This document shows, piece by piece, positions 7,563-16,340 of a stretch of 36,838 bases of DNA. The stretch spans positions 1-36,838 of the forward strand of contig CAWBCI010000048.1 of assembly GCA_963787195.1 (NCBI GenBank). Direction: 5' to 3'. Numbering within the stretch: position 1 is the first letter of the stretch; each line of letters begins with the position of its first letter. The translations under genes were made by a program, and so were the position numbers. The stretch is from CAWBCI01 sp963787195. GTDB lineage: Bacteria > Bacteroidota > Bacteroidia > Bacteroidales > JAGOPY01. The notes beneath the pieces are model-generated. The model was given only the letters and a program-made list of their open reading frames with translations, was not told where the DNA came from and ran no database searches.

Positions 7563-8885
7563 ATGAAGATTACTATTGTAGGAACAGGCTATGTTGGACT
7601 GGTAACAGGCACATGTTTTGCCGAAGTTGGGATAGATGTAAGCTGTGTTGATATTGATAATCAGAAGATTGAAAAATTAAAAAAGGGTATAGCCCCAATT
7701 TACGAACCAGGTCTGGAAGAGATGATCGGACGGAACCTGGAAAAAGGACGTTTACATTTCAGCAATGACTTGAAGGAAAACCTCGAATCTTGTGATGTGA
7801 TATTTAGTGCCGTTGGAACTCCTCCTGATGAGGATGGGAGTGCCGATTTGCGTCATGTGCTGGATGTTGCCAGGGAAGTCGGCCGCAATATGAAGGAATA
7901 TCTTCTGCTGGTCACCAAAAGTACCGTTCCGGTAGGAACTGCTAAACTTGTAAAAAAAGCTATACAGGATGAACTGGATAAAAGAGGAGTGAATATTCCC
8001 TTTGATGTTGCATCCAACCCTGAATTCCTGAAAGAAGGCGCTGCTGTAGATGACTTCCTGAAACCTGACCGGATTGTTGTCGGAGTTGAATCGGAAAAAG
8101 CCAGCGATATCATGAGCAAACTTTACAAACCCTTTACCTTGAATGGACATCCCATTATTTTCATGGATATAGCCTCGGCAGAAATGACCAAATATGCTGC
8201 CAATGCTATGCTGGCTACCCGGATCAGTTTTATGAATGACATGGCCAACCTCTGTGAAATCATTGGAGCAGATGTGAATATGGTCAGGAAAGGGATCGGT
8301 AGTGACCCACGAATCGGGAATAAATTTATTTACCCGGGTATTGGTTATGGTGGCTCCTGTTTCCCGAAAGATGTCAAAGCGCTCATCAAAACAGCCGATG
8401 AAAATGGATACCCCATGCGCATACTGAAGGCGGTTGAAGATGTGAATGATGACCAGAAAAGTGTGCTTTTCAATAAAGTAAAGCGCTATTTTGATGGTCA
8501 ACTGAAAGGCCGGCGTATTGCTTTCTGGGGACTGTCGTTCAAACCCGAAACAGACGACATGCGGGAAGCTCCTTCACTGGTGCTTATCAACGAGTTTCTC
8601 AAAGCGGGGGCTATCATTAAAACCTATGATCCGGTTGCAATGGATGAGACCATGCGAAAAATAGGAGATGTGGTAGAATATTCCAAAGATCCTTATGAAG
8701 CCCTTATCGATGCTGATTGTTTGCTGCTTGTAACTGAATGGAAAGAATTCAGGGTGCCAAATTTTGCAGTCATGAAAAAACTCATGAAGAATCCTCTCAT
8801 TTTCGATGGAAGGAATATTTATGACTCTCAGGAAATGAAGGATGCAGGTTTCAATTACTATTGTATCGGCATTAGGGTAAATTAA
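7563..8885 (+). CDS. ugd: UDP-glucose 6-dehydrogenase
   Basis: 440 residues, the usual length. It oxidises UDP-glucose to UDP-glucuronate with two NAD+ in the cytoplasm. The N-terminal Rossmann motif GTGYVGLVTG binds NAD. The substrate-binding stretch ASNPEFLKEGAAVDDF and the catalytic-cysteine motif GYGGSCFPKD (C266) are intact. The C-terminal UDP-binding Rossmann-like domain contains FWGLSFKPETDDMREAPS. It is the first gene of a plus-strand run with a UDP-glucuronate decarboxylase, an RmlD-type reductase and a phosphohexomutase, so its product probably feeds the next enzyme. A TAnnTTTG box lies just upstream. A long antisense frame inside it is a shadow. Confidence 0.96.
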   Translation: MKITIVGTGYVGLVTGTCFAEVGIDVSCVDIDNQKIEKLKKGIAPIYEPGLEEMIGRNLEKGRLHFSNDLKENLESCDVIFSAVGTPPDEDGSADLRHVLDVAREVGRNMKEYLLLVTKSTVPVGTAKLVKKAIQDELDKRGVNIPFDVASNPEFLKEGAAVDDFLKPDRIVVGVESEKASDIMSKLYKPFTLNGHPIIFMDIASAEMTKYAANAMLATRISFMNDMANLCEIIGADVNMVRKGIGSDPRIGNKFIYPGIGYGGSCFPKDVKALIKTADENGYPMRILKAVEDVNDDQKSVLFNKVKRYFDGQLKGRRIAFWGLSFKPETDDMREAPSLVLINEFLKAGAIIKTYDPVAMDETMRKIGDVVEYSKDPYEALIDADCLLLVTEWKEFRVPNFAVMKKLMKNPLIFDGRNIYDSQEMKDAGFNYYCIGIRVN

Positions 8886-8897
8886 GGGCATTATTAC

Positions 8898-8905
8898 TAT
8901 ATTTG
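8898..8905 (+). promoter_or_regulatory. Possible internal -7 promoter element
   Basis: TATATTTG fits TAnnTTTG and lies 47 bases before the decarboxylase ATG, in the 66-base gap after ugd. No TTTG is seen at the -33 position, so this is a weak or secondary promoter at best. Confidence 0.3.
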
Positions 8906-8951
8906 AACTTGTGAATAGAAGCTCTTATCAATTTTTTAAACCACTTTTATC

Positions 8952-9887
8952 ATGTCAAAACGGATACTAATTACAGGCGGAGCCGGCTTTTTAGGATCAC
9001 ATCTGGCTGATCGTCTCCTCAACGAAGGTCATGAAGTAGCCTGCCTTGACAACTATTTTACCGGACAAAAACGAAACATTGTTCACCTGTTGAAGAATCC
9101 GTATTTTGAGTTGATCAGACATGACGTTACCATGCCTTTTTACATCGAGGTGGATGAGATCTATAATCTTGCCTGTCCTGCTTCTCCAATTCATTATCAG
9201 TTCAATCCCATAAAGACTATTAAAACATCGGTTATGGGGGCTATCAATATGCTGGGCCTGGCCAAACGGATCAAGGCAAAAGTATTACAAGCCTCCACTT
9301 CAGAGGTTTACGGGGATCCCAAAGTACATCCGCAAACAGAATCATACTGGGGACACGTAAACCCGATAGGTTCAAGATCCTGTTATGATGAGGGCAAACG
9401 TTGCGCCGAATCCCTGTTCATGAACTATCATATTCAGAACCATGTCAGGATTAAGATCATGCGCATATTTAATACCTACGGTCCCAGGATGCATCCCCAT
9501 GACGGAAGGGTGGTTTCAAATTTCATTGTGCAGGCTCTTAAAAATGAAGATATCACTATTTATGGTGAGGGCAGTCAAACCCGAAGTTTCTGTTATGTGG
9601 ATGACCTGGTAGAAGGTATGATCCGCCTGATGAATACCCGGGAAGATTTCACAGGACCTGTGAATGTTGGTAACCCTGGAGAGTTTTCTATCCTTGAGCT
9701 GGCCAGGAAGATCATATCCCTGACAGGTTCAAAATCAAAATTAATATTTCAGCCTCTCCCCCAGGATGATCCACTACAGCGAAAACCGGATATCAGCCTT
9801 GCAAAAAAAGAACTTGACTGGGAACCGAAAATTTCTCTCGATGAAGGGCTGATAAAGACGATTGCATATTTTAAAGAAATGATTTAA
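8952..9887 (+). CDS. UDP-glucuronate decarboxylase (UDP-xylose synthase), SDR family
   Basis: 311 residues. An extended short-chain dehydrogenase that converts UDP-glucuronate to UDP-xylose using tightly bound NAD+. Visible motifs are the NAD loop TGGAGFLGSHL (G9, G12, G15), the substrate stretch YNLACPASPIHYQFNPIKT typical of UXS enzymes, the serine region ASTSEVYGDP, the catalytic Y145-x3-K149 pair in SCYDEGKRCAE, and RIFNTYGPRMHPHDGRVVSNF. The ACPASP and RMHPxDGRV motifs separate UXS from UDP-galactose epimerases and dTDP-glucose dehydratases. It lies directly after ugd, which makes its substrate, and ends 7 bases before the rmlD-like gene. UDP-xylose would serve surface glycans. High confidence for the family; a related decarboxylase/epimerase specificity is a small possibility. 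Confidence 0.93.
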   Translation: MSKRILITGGAGFLGSHLADRLLNEGHEVACLDNYFTGQKRNIVHLLKNPYFELIRHDVTMPFYIEVDEIYNLACPASPIHYQFNPIKTIKTSVMGAINMLGLAKRIKAKVLQASTSEVYGDPKVHPQTESYWGHVNPIGSRSCYDEGKRCAESLFMNYHIQNHVRIKIMRIFNTYGPRMHPHDGRVVSNFIVQALKNEDITIYGEGSQTRSFCYVDDLVEGMIRLMNTREDFTGPVNVGNPGEFSILELARKIISLTGSKSKLIFQPLPQDDPLQRKPDISLAKKELDWEPKISLDEGLIKTIAYFKEMI

Positions 9888-9894
9888 CGGAATT

Positions 9895-10773
9895 ATGCCA
9901 AAGATACTGGTTACAGGCAGCAAGGGCCAACTTGGCCATGAATTCAGGCAACTTGCTTCAGGTTTGCCGGAAATGGAATTTATATTTACTGATGTGGATG
10001 AACTGGATATAACCAAGGCTGAAGCGGTGGATGAATTCTTTCAAGTCCATAAGCCTGATATTCTCATCAATTGTGCAGCGTACACCAACGTGGATAAAGC
10101 CGAAAGTGAACCTGAACAAGCTTTACTTGTAAATGCTAAAGCTGTTGGAACCTTAATAGCATGCAGCAATAAATATCAATGTTACCCCGTGCATATTTCA
10201 ACCGATTATATCTTCGATGGACAGACTTGTAATCCCGTCTCTGAAAATGATCCGGTAGGGCCGTCTTCATTATACGGAAAATCGAAGCTCACCGGAGAAC
10301 GTAACTTCGTGATGAATACGGAAAAAGGCCTGATTATCCGGACTTCATGGCTTTATTCGGCATTTGGCAATAACTTCGTTAAAACGATACTCCGTTTGGG
10401 AAAAGAGAGAGATCATCTGAAGGTTGTATTTGATCAGACCGGGAGCCCCACATGGGCAAAAGATCTGGCAGAAATTATCTTGCAGATACTCCCACAGGTC
10501 ATGAAAAAAGAAAATATTGAAGTTTATCATTATTCCAATGAAGGAGTTTGCAGCTGGTATGACATTGCGGTTGCCACCCTGAAATTCGCCGGGATTAATT
10601 GCAAAGTCCTGCCTATCCTTACAAATGAATATCCCCATTCTGCCCCCCGGCCTTCTTACAGTGTCCTCAATAAATCCAAAATACGCCAGGCCTTTGGAAT
10701 AGAAATTCCTTACTGGATGACCAGCCTTGAACATTGCACCCGCCAAATTGTTTCAAACATAGAAGAAATTTAA
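9895..10773 (+). CDS. rfbD: dTDP-4-dehydrorhamnose reductase (RmlD/RfbD family)
   Basis: 292 residues, normal for the family. It should reduce dTDP-4-keto-L-rhamnose to dTDP-L-rhamnose with NAD(P)H. Motifs are the nucleotide loop TGSKGQLG, NCAAYTNVDKAE (family signature), HISTDYIFDG, the catalytic Y127-x3-K131 in LYGKSKLTGE, RTSWLYSAFGNNFVKT and YHYSNEGVCSWYDIA. The gene begins 7 bases after the decarboxylase stop and is almost certainly co-transcribed. The dTDP-rhamnose genes rmlA, rmlB and rmlC are not in this window, so either they lie elsewhere or this reductase acts on another 4-keto sugar nucleotide. The family call is strong; the substrate is inferred. Confidence 0.9.
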   Translation: MPKILVTGSKGQLGHEFRQLASGLPEMEFIFTDVDELDITKAEAVDEFFQVHKPDILINCAAYTNVDKAESEPEQALLVNAKAVGTLIACSNKYQCYPVHISTDYIFDGQTCNPVSENDPVGPSSLYGKSKLTGERNFVMNTEKGLIIRTSWLYSAFGNNFVKTILRLGKERDHLKVVFDQTGSPTWAKDLAEIILQILPQVMKKENIEVYHYSNEGVCSWYDIAVATLKFAGINCKVLPILTNEYPHSAPRPSYSVLNKSKIRQAFGIEIPYWMTSLEHCTRQIVSNIEEI

Positions 10774-10786
10774 ATACTATATTTTT

Positions 10787-12532
10787 ATGGCTAAAGTTGA
10801 TATTGATCCGCAGATCATGAAGAAAATACATAGTTGGCTTGACGGAAACTATGATGAAGATACCAAAGCACAGATCCGTGAAATGCTTGAGAATAATCCT
10901 CAGGAGATCATAGATGCATTTTACCAGGATCTTGAGTTTGGAACGGGCGGATTACGTGGGATTATGGGAGCCGGCACCAACAGGATGAACAAATATACGG
11001 TTGGAATGGCCACACAGGGACTGGCTAATTATCTTAAAAAGATCTTTCCTGGAAAAGAAGCTATTAAAGTAGTTATTGCACACGATTCCAGGAATAACAG
11101 CGAATATTTTGCCAGGATCACTGCTGAAGTTTTTTCAGCCAATGGTATTTTTGTTTACCTGTTTAAAGAAATGCATCCAACACCGGTGCTGTCATTTGCC
11201 ATCAGGCATCTTGGATGTAAAAGCGGTGTCAATATAACAGCTTCCCACAATCCAAAGGAATATAACGGATATAAAGCATATTGGGAAGATGGTAGCCAGC
11301 TTATTCCCCCGCATGATAAAAATGTGATAGCTGAAGTCCAAAAGATTACGGATGTCAATATGGTCAAATTTAAGGGGAAATCTGCAAATATTGAGATGAT
11401 AGGAGAAGAGGTAGATAAAGCTTATCTGGAAAAAGTTAAATCACTTAGTCTTTCACCCGAAACAATTAATAATCATAAAGATATCTCAATAGTATATACT
11501 CCATTGCATGGTACAGGAGCCAGCTTGGTCCCACGATGCCTGGAAGAATATGGATTTGAAAATATATACCTGGTGCAGGACCAGGCAGTGCCCGATGGCA
11601 ATTTCCCTACAGTTAAATCACCCAATCCTGAAGAGCCTGCTGCTCTTGAAATGGCCCTAGATATAGCATCAAAAGTTAATGCCGACCTGGTGCTGGCAAC
11701 TGATCCGGATGCCGACCGCGTTGGTGTAGCTGTAAAAGACCTGGATGGAAACTATACATTACTTAATGGTAACCAGACCGCCAGCCTTCTGACATATTAC
11801 CTCGTAAAAAAATGGAAGGAAAAGAAGAAGCTCAAGGGAAAAGAATTTATTGTAAAAACAATCGTCACTTCCGAACTAATTAAAGATATTGCAGAAAAAG
11901 AAGGTGTTGAAGTATTTGATGTGCTAACGGGTTTCAAATGGATTGCAAAAGTGATCCGTGATAATGAAGGCAGCAAGACTTATATAGGTGGAGGAGAAGA
12001 AAGCTATGGTTATATGATAGGAGATTTTGTCAGGGATAAGGATGCTATCAGCGCCTGTGCAATGCTGGCAGAAGAAACAGCCTGGGCCGAAAACCGTGGA
12101 AAAAGCCTTTTTGAATTATTAATAGATATTTATGTAGAATTTGGCTATTTCAAGGAGAAACTGGTCTCTATTACAAGAAAAGGGAAAACAGGGGCAGAAG
12201 AGATTAAAAAGATGATGGATAAGTTCAGGAATGAGCCTCCTAAAACCATCAATCATTCAAAAGTCATACGTATTAATGATTACCTCTCATCAGTATCTAA
12301 GGATATCGTAAAAAATAAGGAAAAATCTATAGCACTTCCCAAATCGAATGTATTGCAATTTTTCCTGGCCGACGGCAGTAAAATAAGTGTCAGACCCAGT
12401 GGTACTGAACCTAAGATAAAGTTCTACATTGGGGCAAAGCAGGATCTTTCTTCTGCATCAGAATTCAAAAATGTTGATGACTCATTGGAAAATAAAATTA
12501 AAGACGTAGTCAAAGACCTGGGATTATCCTGA
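10787..12532 (+). CDS. Phosphoglucomutase/phosphomannomutase (alpha-D-phosphohexomutase)
   Basis: 581 residues, the long form common in Bacteroidota and Firmicutes. It interconverts hexose 6-phosphate and hexose 1-phosphate. All four family motifs are present: the phosphoserine loop TASHNPKEYNGYKAYW (S153), the Mg-binding DPDADRVG (residues 306-313), the sugar-specificity loop GGGEESYGYMIG (401 onward) and the phosphate-binding RPSGTEPKIKFYI (536 onward). It is 13 bases after rfbD and closes the operon, where glucose 1-phosphate would feed UDP-glucose formation for ugd. The GEESYG loop favours a glucomutase, as in PgcA-type enzymes, but mannose or pentose phosphates remain possible substrates. 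It converges on the minus-strand gene ending at 12545, and no hairpin terminator is evident in the 12-base gap. Confidence 0.94.
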   Translation: MAKVDIDPQIMKKIHSWLDGNYDEDTKAQIREMLENNPQEIIDAFYQDLEFGTGGLRGIMGAGTNRMNKYTVGMATQGLANYLKKIFPGKEAIKVVIAHDSRNNSEYFARITAEVFSANGIFVYLFKEMHPTPVLSFAIRHLGCKSGVNITASHNPKEYNGYKAYWEDGSQLIPPHDKNVIAEVQKITDVNMVKFKGKSANIEMIGEEVDKAYLEKVKSLSLSPETINNHKDISIVYTPLHGTGASLVPRCLEEYGFENIYLVQDQAVPDGNFPTVKSPNPEEPAALEMALDIASKVNADLVLATDPDADRVGVAVKDLDGNYTLLNGNQTASLLTYYLVKKWKEKKKLKGKEFIVKTIVTSELIKDIAEKEGVEVFDVLTGFKWIAKVIRDNEGSKTYIGGGEESYGYMIGDFVRDKDAISACAMLAEETAWAENRGKSLFELLIDIYVEFGYFKEKLVSITRKGKTGAEEIKKMMDKFRNEPPKTINHSKVIRINDYLSSVSKDIVKNKEKSIALPKSNVLQFFLADGSKISVRPSGTEPKIKFYIGAKQDLSSASEFKNVDDSLENKIKDVVKDLGLS

Positions 12533-12544
12533 AGCTAAACTAAA

Positions 12545-12997
12545 TCAGAAAACATCTATAATTTCATCCTTTATTTCGCGGAATTCAAAGGCATCTCCTT
12601 TTTTCTTATTTTCCAGGACTGTATAAAAAGGTACCTTGGGTGATAGCACGAAATAGCCTGTTCCGTCTATAATCAATTTGCCTATTCCGGTTGCAATAAA
12701 TAATTTTTGATTTTTGGTAATAACAACAGCCCCAACTTTTACAGTGTCAAATATTTTAGAAGGGTCAATTTTTCGGAGTATATCCAATTGTTGCTTGACT
12801 TTAACATATTGCTCGGCATACATTTCCCGTTTATGCATGAGCTGATCCCGGTATGAATCGAACATGTCTTTCGGCATACCATAATCCTCAGCACTTTCAG
12901 CCACTTCATCCATGTTTACTTTAAGATTTTCAAGGGCTGTTTGCAGTTGCTTGAAGCAGGCTTCGTATATCTTTTTTTTAAGATCTGTACGATCCAT
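12545..12997 (-). CDS. GreA/GreB-like C-terminal-domain protein
   Basis: 150 residues. Residues 1-75 are charged and helical and may form a coiled coil (KQLQTALENLKVNMDEVAE, MHKREMYAEQYVKVKQQLDIL). Residues 80-150 resemble the FKBP-like C-terminal domain of transcript-cleavage factors: VKVGAVVITKNQKLFIATGIG, DGTGYFVLSPKVPFYTVLENKKKGDAF. That arrangement, a helical hairpin followed by a Gre-type domain, suggests a factor acting at the RNA polymerase secondary channel, but the acidic tip residues of true GreA are not obvious. In Bacteroidota such proteins are often mislabelled as acyl-carrier-protein synthases. It is divergent from the DUF5063-like gene. The function is inferred from domain resemblance only. 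Confidence 0.75.
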   Translation of the reverse strand: MDRTDLKKKIYEACFKQLQTALENLKVNMDEVAESAEDYGMPKDMFDSYRDQLMHKREMYAEQYVKVKQQLDILRKIDPSKIFDTVKVGAVVITKNQKLFIATGIGKLIIDGTGYFVLSPKVPFYTVLENKKKGDAFEFREIKDEIIDVF

Positions 12998-13022
12998 AGT
13001 TAGTTTTTAGTTTATTTATAAA

Positions 13023-13030
13023 TATCTTTG
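13023..13030 (+). promoter_or_regulatory. -7 promoter element for the DUF5063-like gene
   Basis: TATCTTTG matches TAnnTTTG, 88 bases before the ATG at 13118, in the gap between divergent genes. The -33 position holds a T-run (about 13004-13008) in place of a full TTTG. Confidence 0.45.
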
Positions 13031-13117
13031 TAAAAGAAACCCTTAAACGATATTCCCGAAGTTTTTATTACTTTTCTAGTTTACCTTTCTTTTACTAATT
13101 TACAAAGATTTTTCCTC

Positions 13118-13672
13118 ATGACATACTCTGAAGAAATATATGATGAACCCGCGTACTCAAAAAATGTTCTGGAACTTATTCGGGTTGCACATGAATATTG
13201 TTTATATTGTGAAAGTATTGAAAATCAAGACATTGAAGACACTTTGATATTTTTCCACAGGTTGGGGCCCCTACTCTACCTAAAAGGATCCCTGCTTCCT
13301 GAACTTGAAGTTGAAGATACGGAATTCAATGAACGCTTTGTCACCCAGGAGGAATGGGAAAATGTATTTAATATGTTCAGGGCTAAGCTTCTTCCTGATG
13401 ATGAATTCTATCATGTCGATTACGAATTTTCAGATGAAAGTGAGACTGTCAAAGCCAGCTTGTCTGAAAACTTCACTGATCTTTATCAGGACCTTAAGGA
13501 TTTCTTATTGTTATACCAGAAAAACTCCAGGCATGCTAAACAAAATGCAGTTCATGAATGCAAAAATCTTTTCGCAACCCATTGGGGGCCGAAAACATTA
13601 AGTTCCCTCCGATATATTCATTATCTCCTCAATAAAAACCGCTTTACACAGGAATTTGATGATCTTTATTAG
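13118..13672 (+). CDS. DUF5063-like conserved protein
   Basis: 184 residues, acidic and soluble, with no signal peptide or membrane segment. It opens with helical text around VLELIRVAHEYCLYCESIE and contains FFHRLGPLLYLKGSLLPELE, then a strongly acidic middle (FNERFVTQEEWENVFNMF, DDEFYHVDYEF), then DLYQDLKDFLLLYQKNS and a C-terminal HWGPKTLSSLRYIHYLLN. These match my recollection of the DUF5063 family, small cytoplasmic proteins of Bacteroidota of unknown function. It sits alone between a divergent GreA-like gene and feoAB. The start is supported by the promoter element 88 bases upstream. The family label is likely; the role is not known. Confidence 0.7.
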   Translation: MTYSEEIYDEPAYSKNVLELIRVAHEYCLYCESIENQDIEDTLIFFHRLGPLLYLKGSLLPELEVEDTEFNERFVTQEEWENVFNMFRAKLLPDDEFYHVDYEFSDESETVKASLSENFTDLYQDLKDFLLLYQKNSRHAKQNAVHECKNLFATHWGPKTLSSLRYIHYLLNKNRFTQEFDDLY

Positions 13673-13697
13673 GGTATAATTTTCCCATAGTTTCTTT

Positions 13698-13732
13698 ATT
13701 TAGAAAGTATTTAGAATATAATTGTTCTAAAT
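13698..13732. promoter_or_regulatory. Operator 1 upstream of feoAB (inverted repeat plus extra half-site)
   Basis: A perfect inverted repeat, ATTTAGAA (13709-13716) and TTCTAAAT (13725-13732), is separated by 8 bases. A third identical half-site, ATTTAGAA, lies at 13698-13705, one helical turn (11 bases) upstream of the left arm. The element covers the -33 region of the feoAB promoter. The half-site recurs in operator 2, so binding by a dimeric metal-responsive repressor is inferred. Confidence 0.7.
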
Positions 13733-13748
13733 AGAGATAAAATACTTA

Positions 13749-13756
13749 TATCTTTG
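13749..13756 (+). promoter_or_regulatory. -7 promoter element of feoAB
   Basis: TATCTTTG matches TAnnTTTG and lies between the two inverted repeats, 38 bases before the feoAB ATG. The -33 position is occupied by the right arm of operator 1 and is not a good TTTG. Confidence 0.6.
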
Positions 13757-13765
13757 CCCTGTATT

Positions 13766-13784
13766 ATTTAGATTAATTCTAAAT
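13766..13784. promoter_or_regulatory. Operator 2 between promoter and start codon of feoAB
   Basis: The inverted repeat ATTTAGA - TTAAT - TCTAAAT (7-base arms, 5-base spacer) ends two bases before the ATG at 13787. It uses the same TTTAGA/TCTAAA core as operator 1. The layout resembles DtxR/IdeR/MntR-type boxes more than a classical Fur box. A protein bound here would block both transcription start and ribosome access. Confidence 0.7.
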
Positions 13785-13786
13785 TA

Positions 13787-16318
13787 ATGGGAAGTTTAAG
13801 AGAACTTAAGGAAGGTGAAAAAGGAGTGATCATTAAGATTCGCGGGCGGGGAGAATTCCGTAAACGGATCACTGAAATGGGCTTTATTGGCGGGAAGTGG
13901 GTGACTGTTGTGAAAAAGGCTCCTTTGCAGGATCCTGTCGAATATTATATTATGGATTCCCATGTTTCACTCCGCAGGAGTGAAGCTAACCTGATAGAAG
14001 TCCTTACCCAGGAAGAAGCTTCACATCTGGTTAAAAGCCAGTCATTTAACGGAGTATTGCATAATAAACTGCAAAAAAGACATCTCAGGGAAAAAAGCAA
14101 TACTATTGAAATAGCCCTGGTTGGAAATCCAAATTCGGGAAAAACCACCCTTTTCAATTTTGCTTCCCACTCACGTGAGCATGTGGGAAATTATGCAGGC
14201 GTGACAGTTGACTCTAAAACAGCCATACTGAAAATCAAGGGATATATCATCAAACTGACAGACCTTCCGGGAACCTATTCTCTGAGTTGTTACAGCCCTG
14301 AGGAATTGTACGTCAGGAATCACCTCTTTGACACGCTCCCTGATATTGTGATCAATGTTTTGGATGCATCTAACCTGGAGCGAAACCTGTATCTGACCAC
14401 CCAGCTTATAGATATGGATTGCAAGGTCATCGTTGCACTGAATATGTACGATGAAATGATTCTTAAAGGGGATACCTTCGATTATAAAAAACTGGGTGAA
14501 ATGCTCGGAATTCCCATACTACCTACAATCGCCTCTAAAGGCAAGGGAGTAAAAGAATTATTCCAGAAGGTAATTGACTTGTATGAAGATAAGAAGGTGC
14601 TAACGCGGAAGATTGACATCAATTACGGAATGGATATAGAACAATCCCTTGGTTTGATTACGGAAAAATTAAAAAAAATACCAGCTCTTAGCGACCACAT
14701 TCCATTGCGTTATTACGCAGTAAAGTTGCTTGAGCAGGACAGCGAAACTTTAAGCAGCCTTTCAAAACTTGATAATTTTCCACAGGCAAGGAATATTGCA
14801 CTGAAGGAAGTACAGAAATTGGAATCACTTCTGAATGAAGACACTGAGACCCTGATTGCAAATGCGAAATACGGCTTTATAGAAGGGGCCCTCAAAGAGA
14901 CCTATGTGTCTGTGACGAATAAAAAAAGGTCCTTTTCCCAGTATATCGACACCATGTTGACGGGAAAATTTCTCGGCTATCCGATATTCATTGGTTTGAT
15001 GTGGCTAATGTTTGAAGCCACTTTTGTATTCGGTGATGTAGCCGTCCAGGGCATAGAATATTTGGTTAGCCTTGCGGGATCAGCAATACAAGCTGTGTTA
15101 CCCGACAGCATATTTAAGGATATGTTGATTGACGGTATAATCGGAGGGGTTGGCGGAGTGATCGTCTTCCTTCCGAATATTCTCATACTGTTTTTCTTCA
15201 TAACAATTATGGAAGATACAGGATATATGGCACGGGTAGCTTTCATGGTAGATAAACTGATGCATAAAGTCGGTCTACATGGAAAATCCTTCATTCCGCT
15301 GCTGATGGGATTCGGATGCAATGTTCCGGCAATCATGGCTACACGGACCATTGAAAACCGTAGCGACAGGATGGTTACTATGCTGATAACCCCTTTCATG
15401 TCCTGCAGTGCAAGGTATCCGGTTTATGTATTGCTGATCAGCGCCTTTTTCACCCAGATGAAGGGGACTATTTTGTTTTCACTTTACATCATCGGCATAC
15501 TGCTTGCCGGCCTCATCGCCTTTATTTTCAAGAAAACCATATTCCGTTCCCAGGACAGTCCTTTTGTTATGGAACTCCCGCCCTACCGTGCCCCAACGGT
15601 TAAAGCTATTTTAAGGCATACCTGGTTCAAGGGTGAACAATACCTGAAAAAAATGGGAACCGTCATACTTTTGGCATCCCTTATAATATGGGCCCTGGGA
15701 TACTTTCCGCAGAACCATCAGGAAAACCTTCGCTATCAAAACCTTATCGGTCAGGCAGAGAATAACTATGATACCAAAATAGAACAGGCAGGAATCGGAC
15801 AATTATCAGTCATTAAGGAATTAAACATTGAAAAGGATAAAGCAATGCACCATTTGCAAATGATGATGAAACAAAAACATCAGGAGCAATCCTTTATAGG
15901 GCGGATAGGGCATTTTATAGAGCCTGTAATAAGACCATTGGGCTTTGACTGGAAGATGGGGGTAAGCCTTGTTGCCGGATCGGCCGCTAAAGAAGTTGTA
16001 GTTAGTACTATGGGTGTACTTTACCAGGCTGACCCTGACAGCCAGGAAAATACTGGTTTAATCAGCAAACTTGTTGGACAGAAATATGAAAACGGGCCCC
16101 GGAAAGGCGAGCAGGTATTTACAGCCCTTTCAGCATTCAGTTTCATGATCTTTGTCTTAATTTATTTTCCATGTATTGCCGTAATAGCGGCAATCAGGAA
16201 GGAATCCGGTAAATGGAAATGGTCGGCTTTTACGGCGACTTATACGACTCTTCTTGCCTGGATAATGGCCTTTATAACATTTCAGGGAGGCAGCCTTATA
16301 GTGAGTCTCTTTTCCTGA
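13787..16318 (+). CDS. feoB: Ferrous iron transporter, fused FeoA-FeoB
   Basis: 843 residues. Residues 1-72 are a FeoA SH3-like domain (LKEGEKGVIIKIRGRG, RKRITEMGFIGG, VSLRRSEANLIEV). The FeoB G domain starts near residue 107 with the P-loop GNPNSGKTT (113-121), the G2 region NYAGVTVDSK, G3 DLPGTYSLS and G4 NMYDE, followed by the helical GDI-like domain. The rest is the polytopic Fe2+ permease with gate-type motifs GCNVPAIMATRTIENR and MSCSARYPVYVLL, and the C-terminal core AGSAAKEVVVSTMGVLY. It imports Fe2+ across the inner membrane. FeoA fused to FeoB is usual in Bacteroidota. Two inverted repeats of one type flank its promoter, so metal-dependent repression is likely. It is monocistronic and converges on the TPR lipoprotein gene. 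Confidence 0.96.
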   Translation: MGSLRELKEGEKGVIIKIRGRGEFRKRITEMGFIGGKWVTVVKKAPLQDPVEYYIMDSHVSLRRSEANLIEVLTQEEASHLVKSQSFNGVLHNKLQKRHLREKSNTIEIALVGNPNSGKTTLFNFASHSREHVGNYAGVTVDSKTAILKIKGYIIKLTDLPGTYSLSCYSPEELYVRNHLFDTLPDIVINVLDASNLERNLYLTTQLIDMDCKVIVALNMYDEMILKGDTFDYKKLGEMLGIPILPTIASKGKGVKELFQKVIDLYEDKKVLTRKIDINYGMDIEQSLGLITEKLKKIPALSDHIPLRYYAVKLLEQDSETLSSLSKLDNFPQARNIALKEVQKLESLLNEDTETLIANAKYGFIEGALKETYVSVTNKKRSFSQYIDTMLTGKFLGYPIFIGLMWLMFEATFVFGDVAVQGIEYLVSLAGSAIQAVLPDSIFKDMLIDGIIGGVGGVIVFLPNILILFFFITIMEDTGYMARVAFMVDKLMHKVGLHGKSFIPLLMGFGCNVPAIMATRTIENRSDRMVTMLITPFMSCSARYPVYVLLISAFFTQMKGTILFSLYIIGILLAGLIAFIFKKTIFRSQDSPFVMELPPYRAPTVKAILRHTWFKGEQYLKKMGTVILLASLIIWALGYFPQNHQENLRYQNLIGQAENNYDTKIEQAGIGQLSVIKELNIEKDKAMHHLQMMMKQKHQEQSFIGRIGHFIEPVIRPLGFDWKMGVSLVAGSAAKEVVVSTMGVLYQADPDSQENTGLISKLVGQKYENGPRKGEQVFTALSAFSFMIFVLIYFPCIAVIAAIRKESGKWKWSAFTATYTTLLAWIMAFITFQGGSLIVSLFS

Positions 16319-16340
16319 TGACTTTCTGTGAATACTGCAA

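Noticed and set aside
7752..8501. Long antisense reading frame of 249 codons inside ugd
   Set aside because: It lies wholly opposite a strongly conserved dehydrogenase, has no promoter box or family motif, and mirrors the codon pattern of the sense strand.
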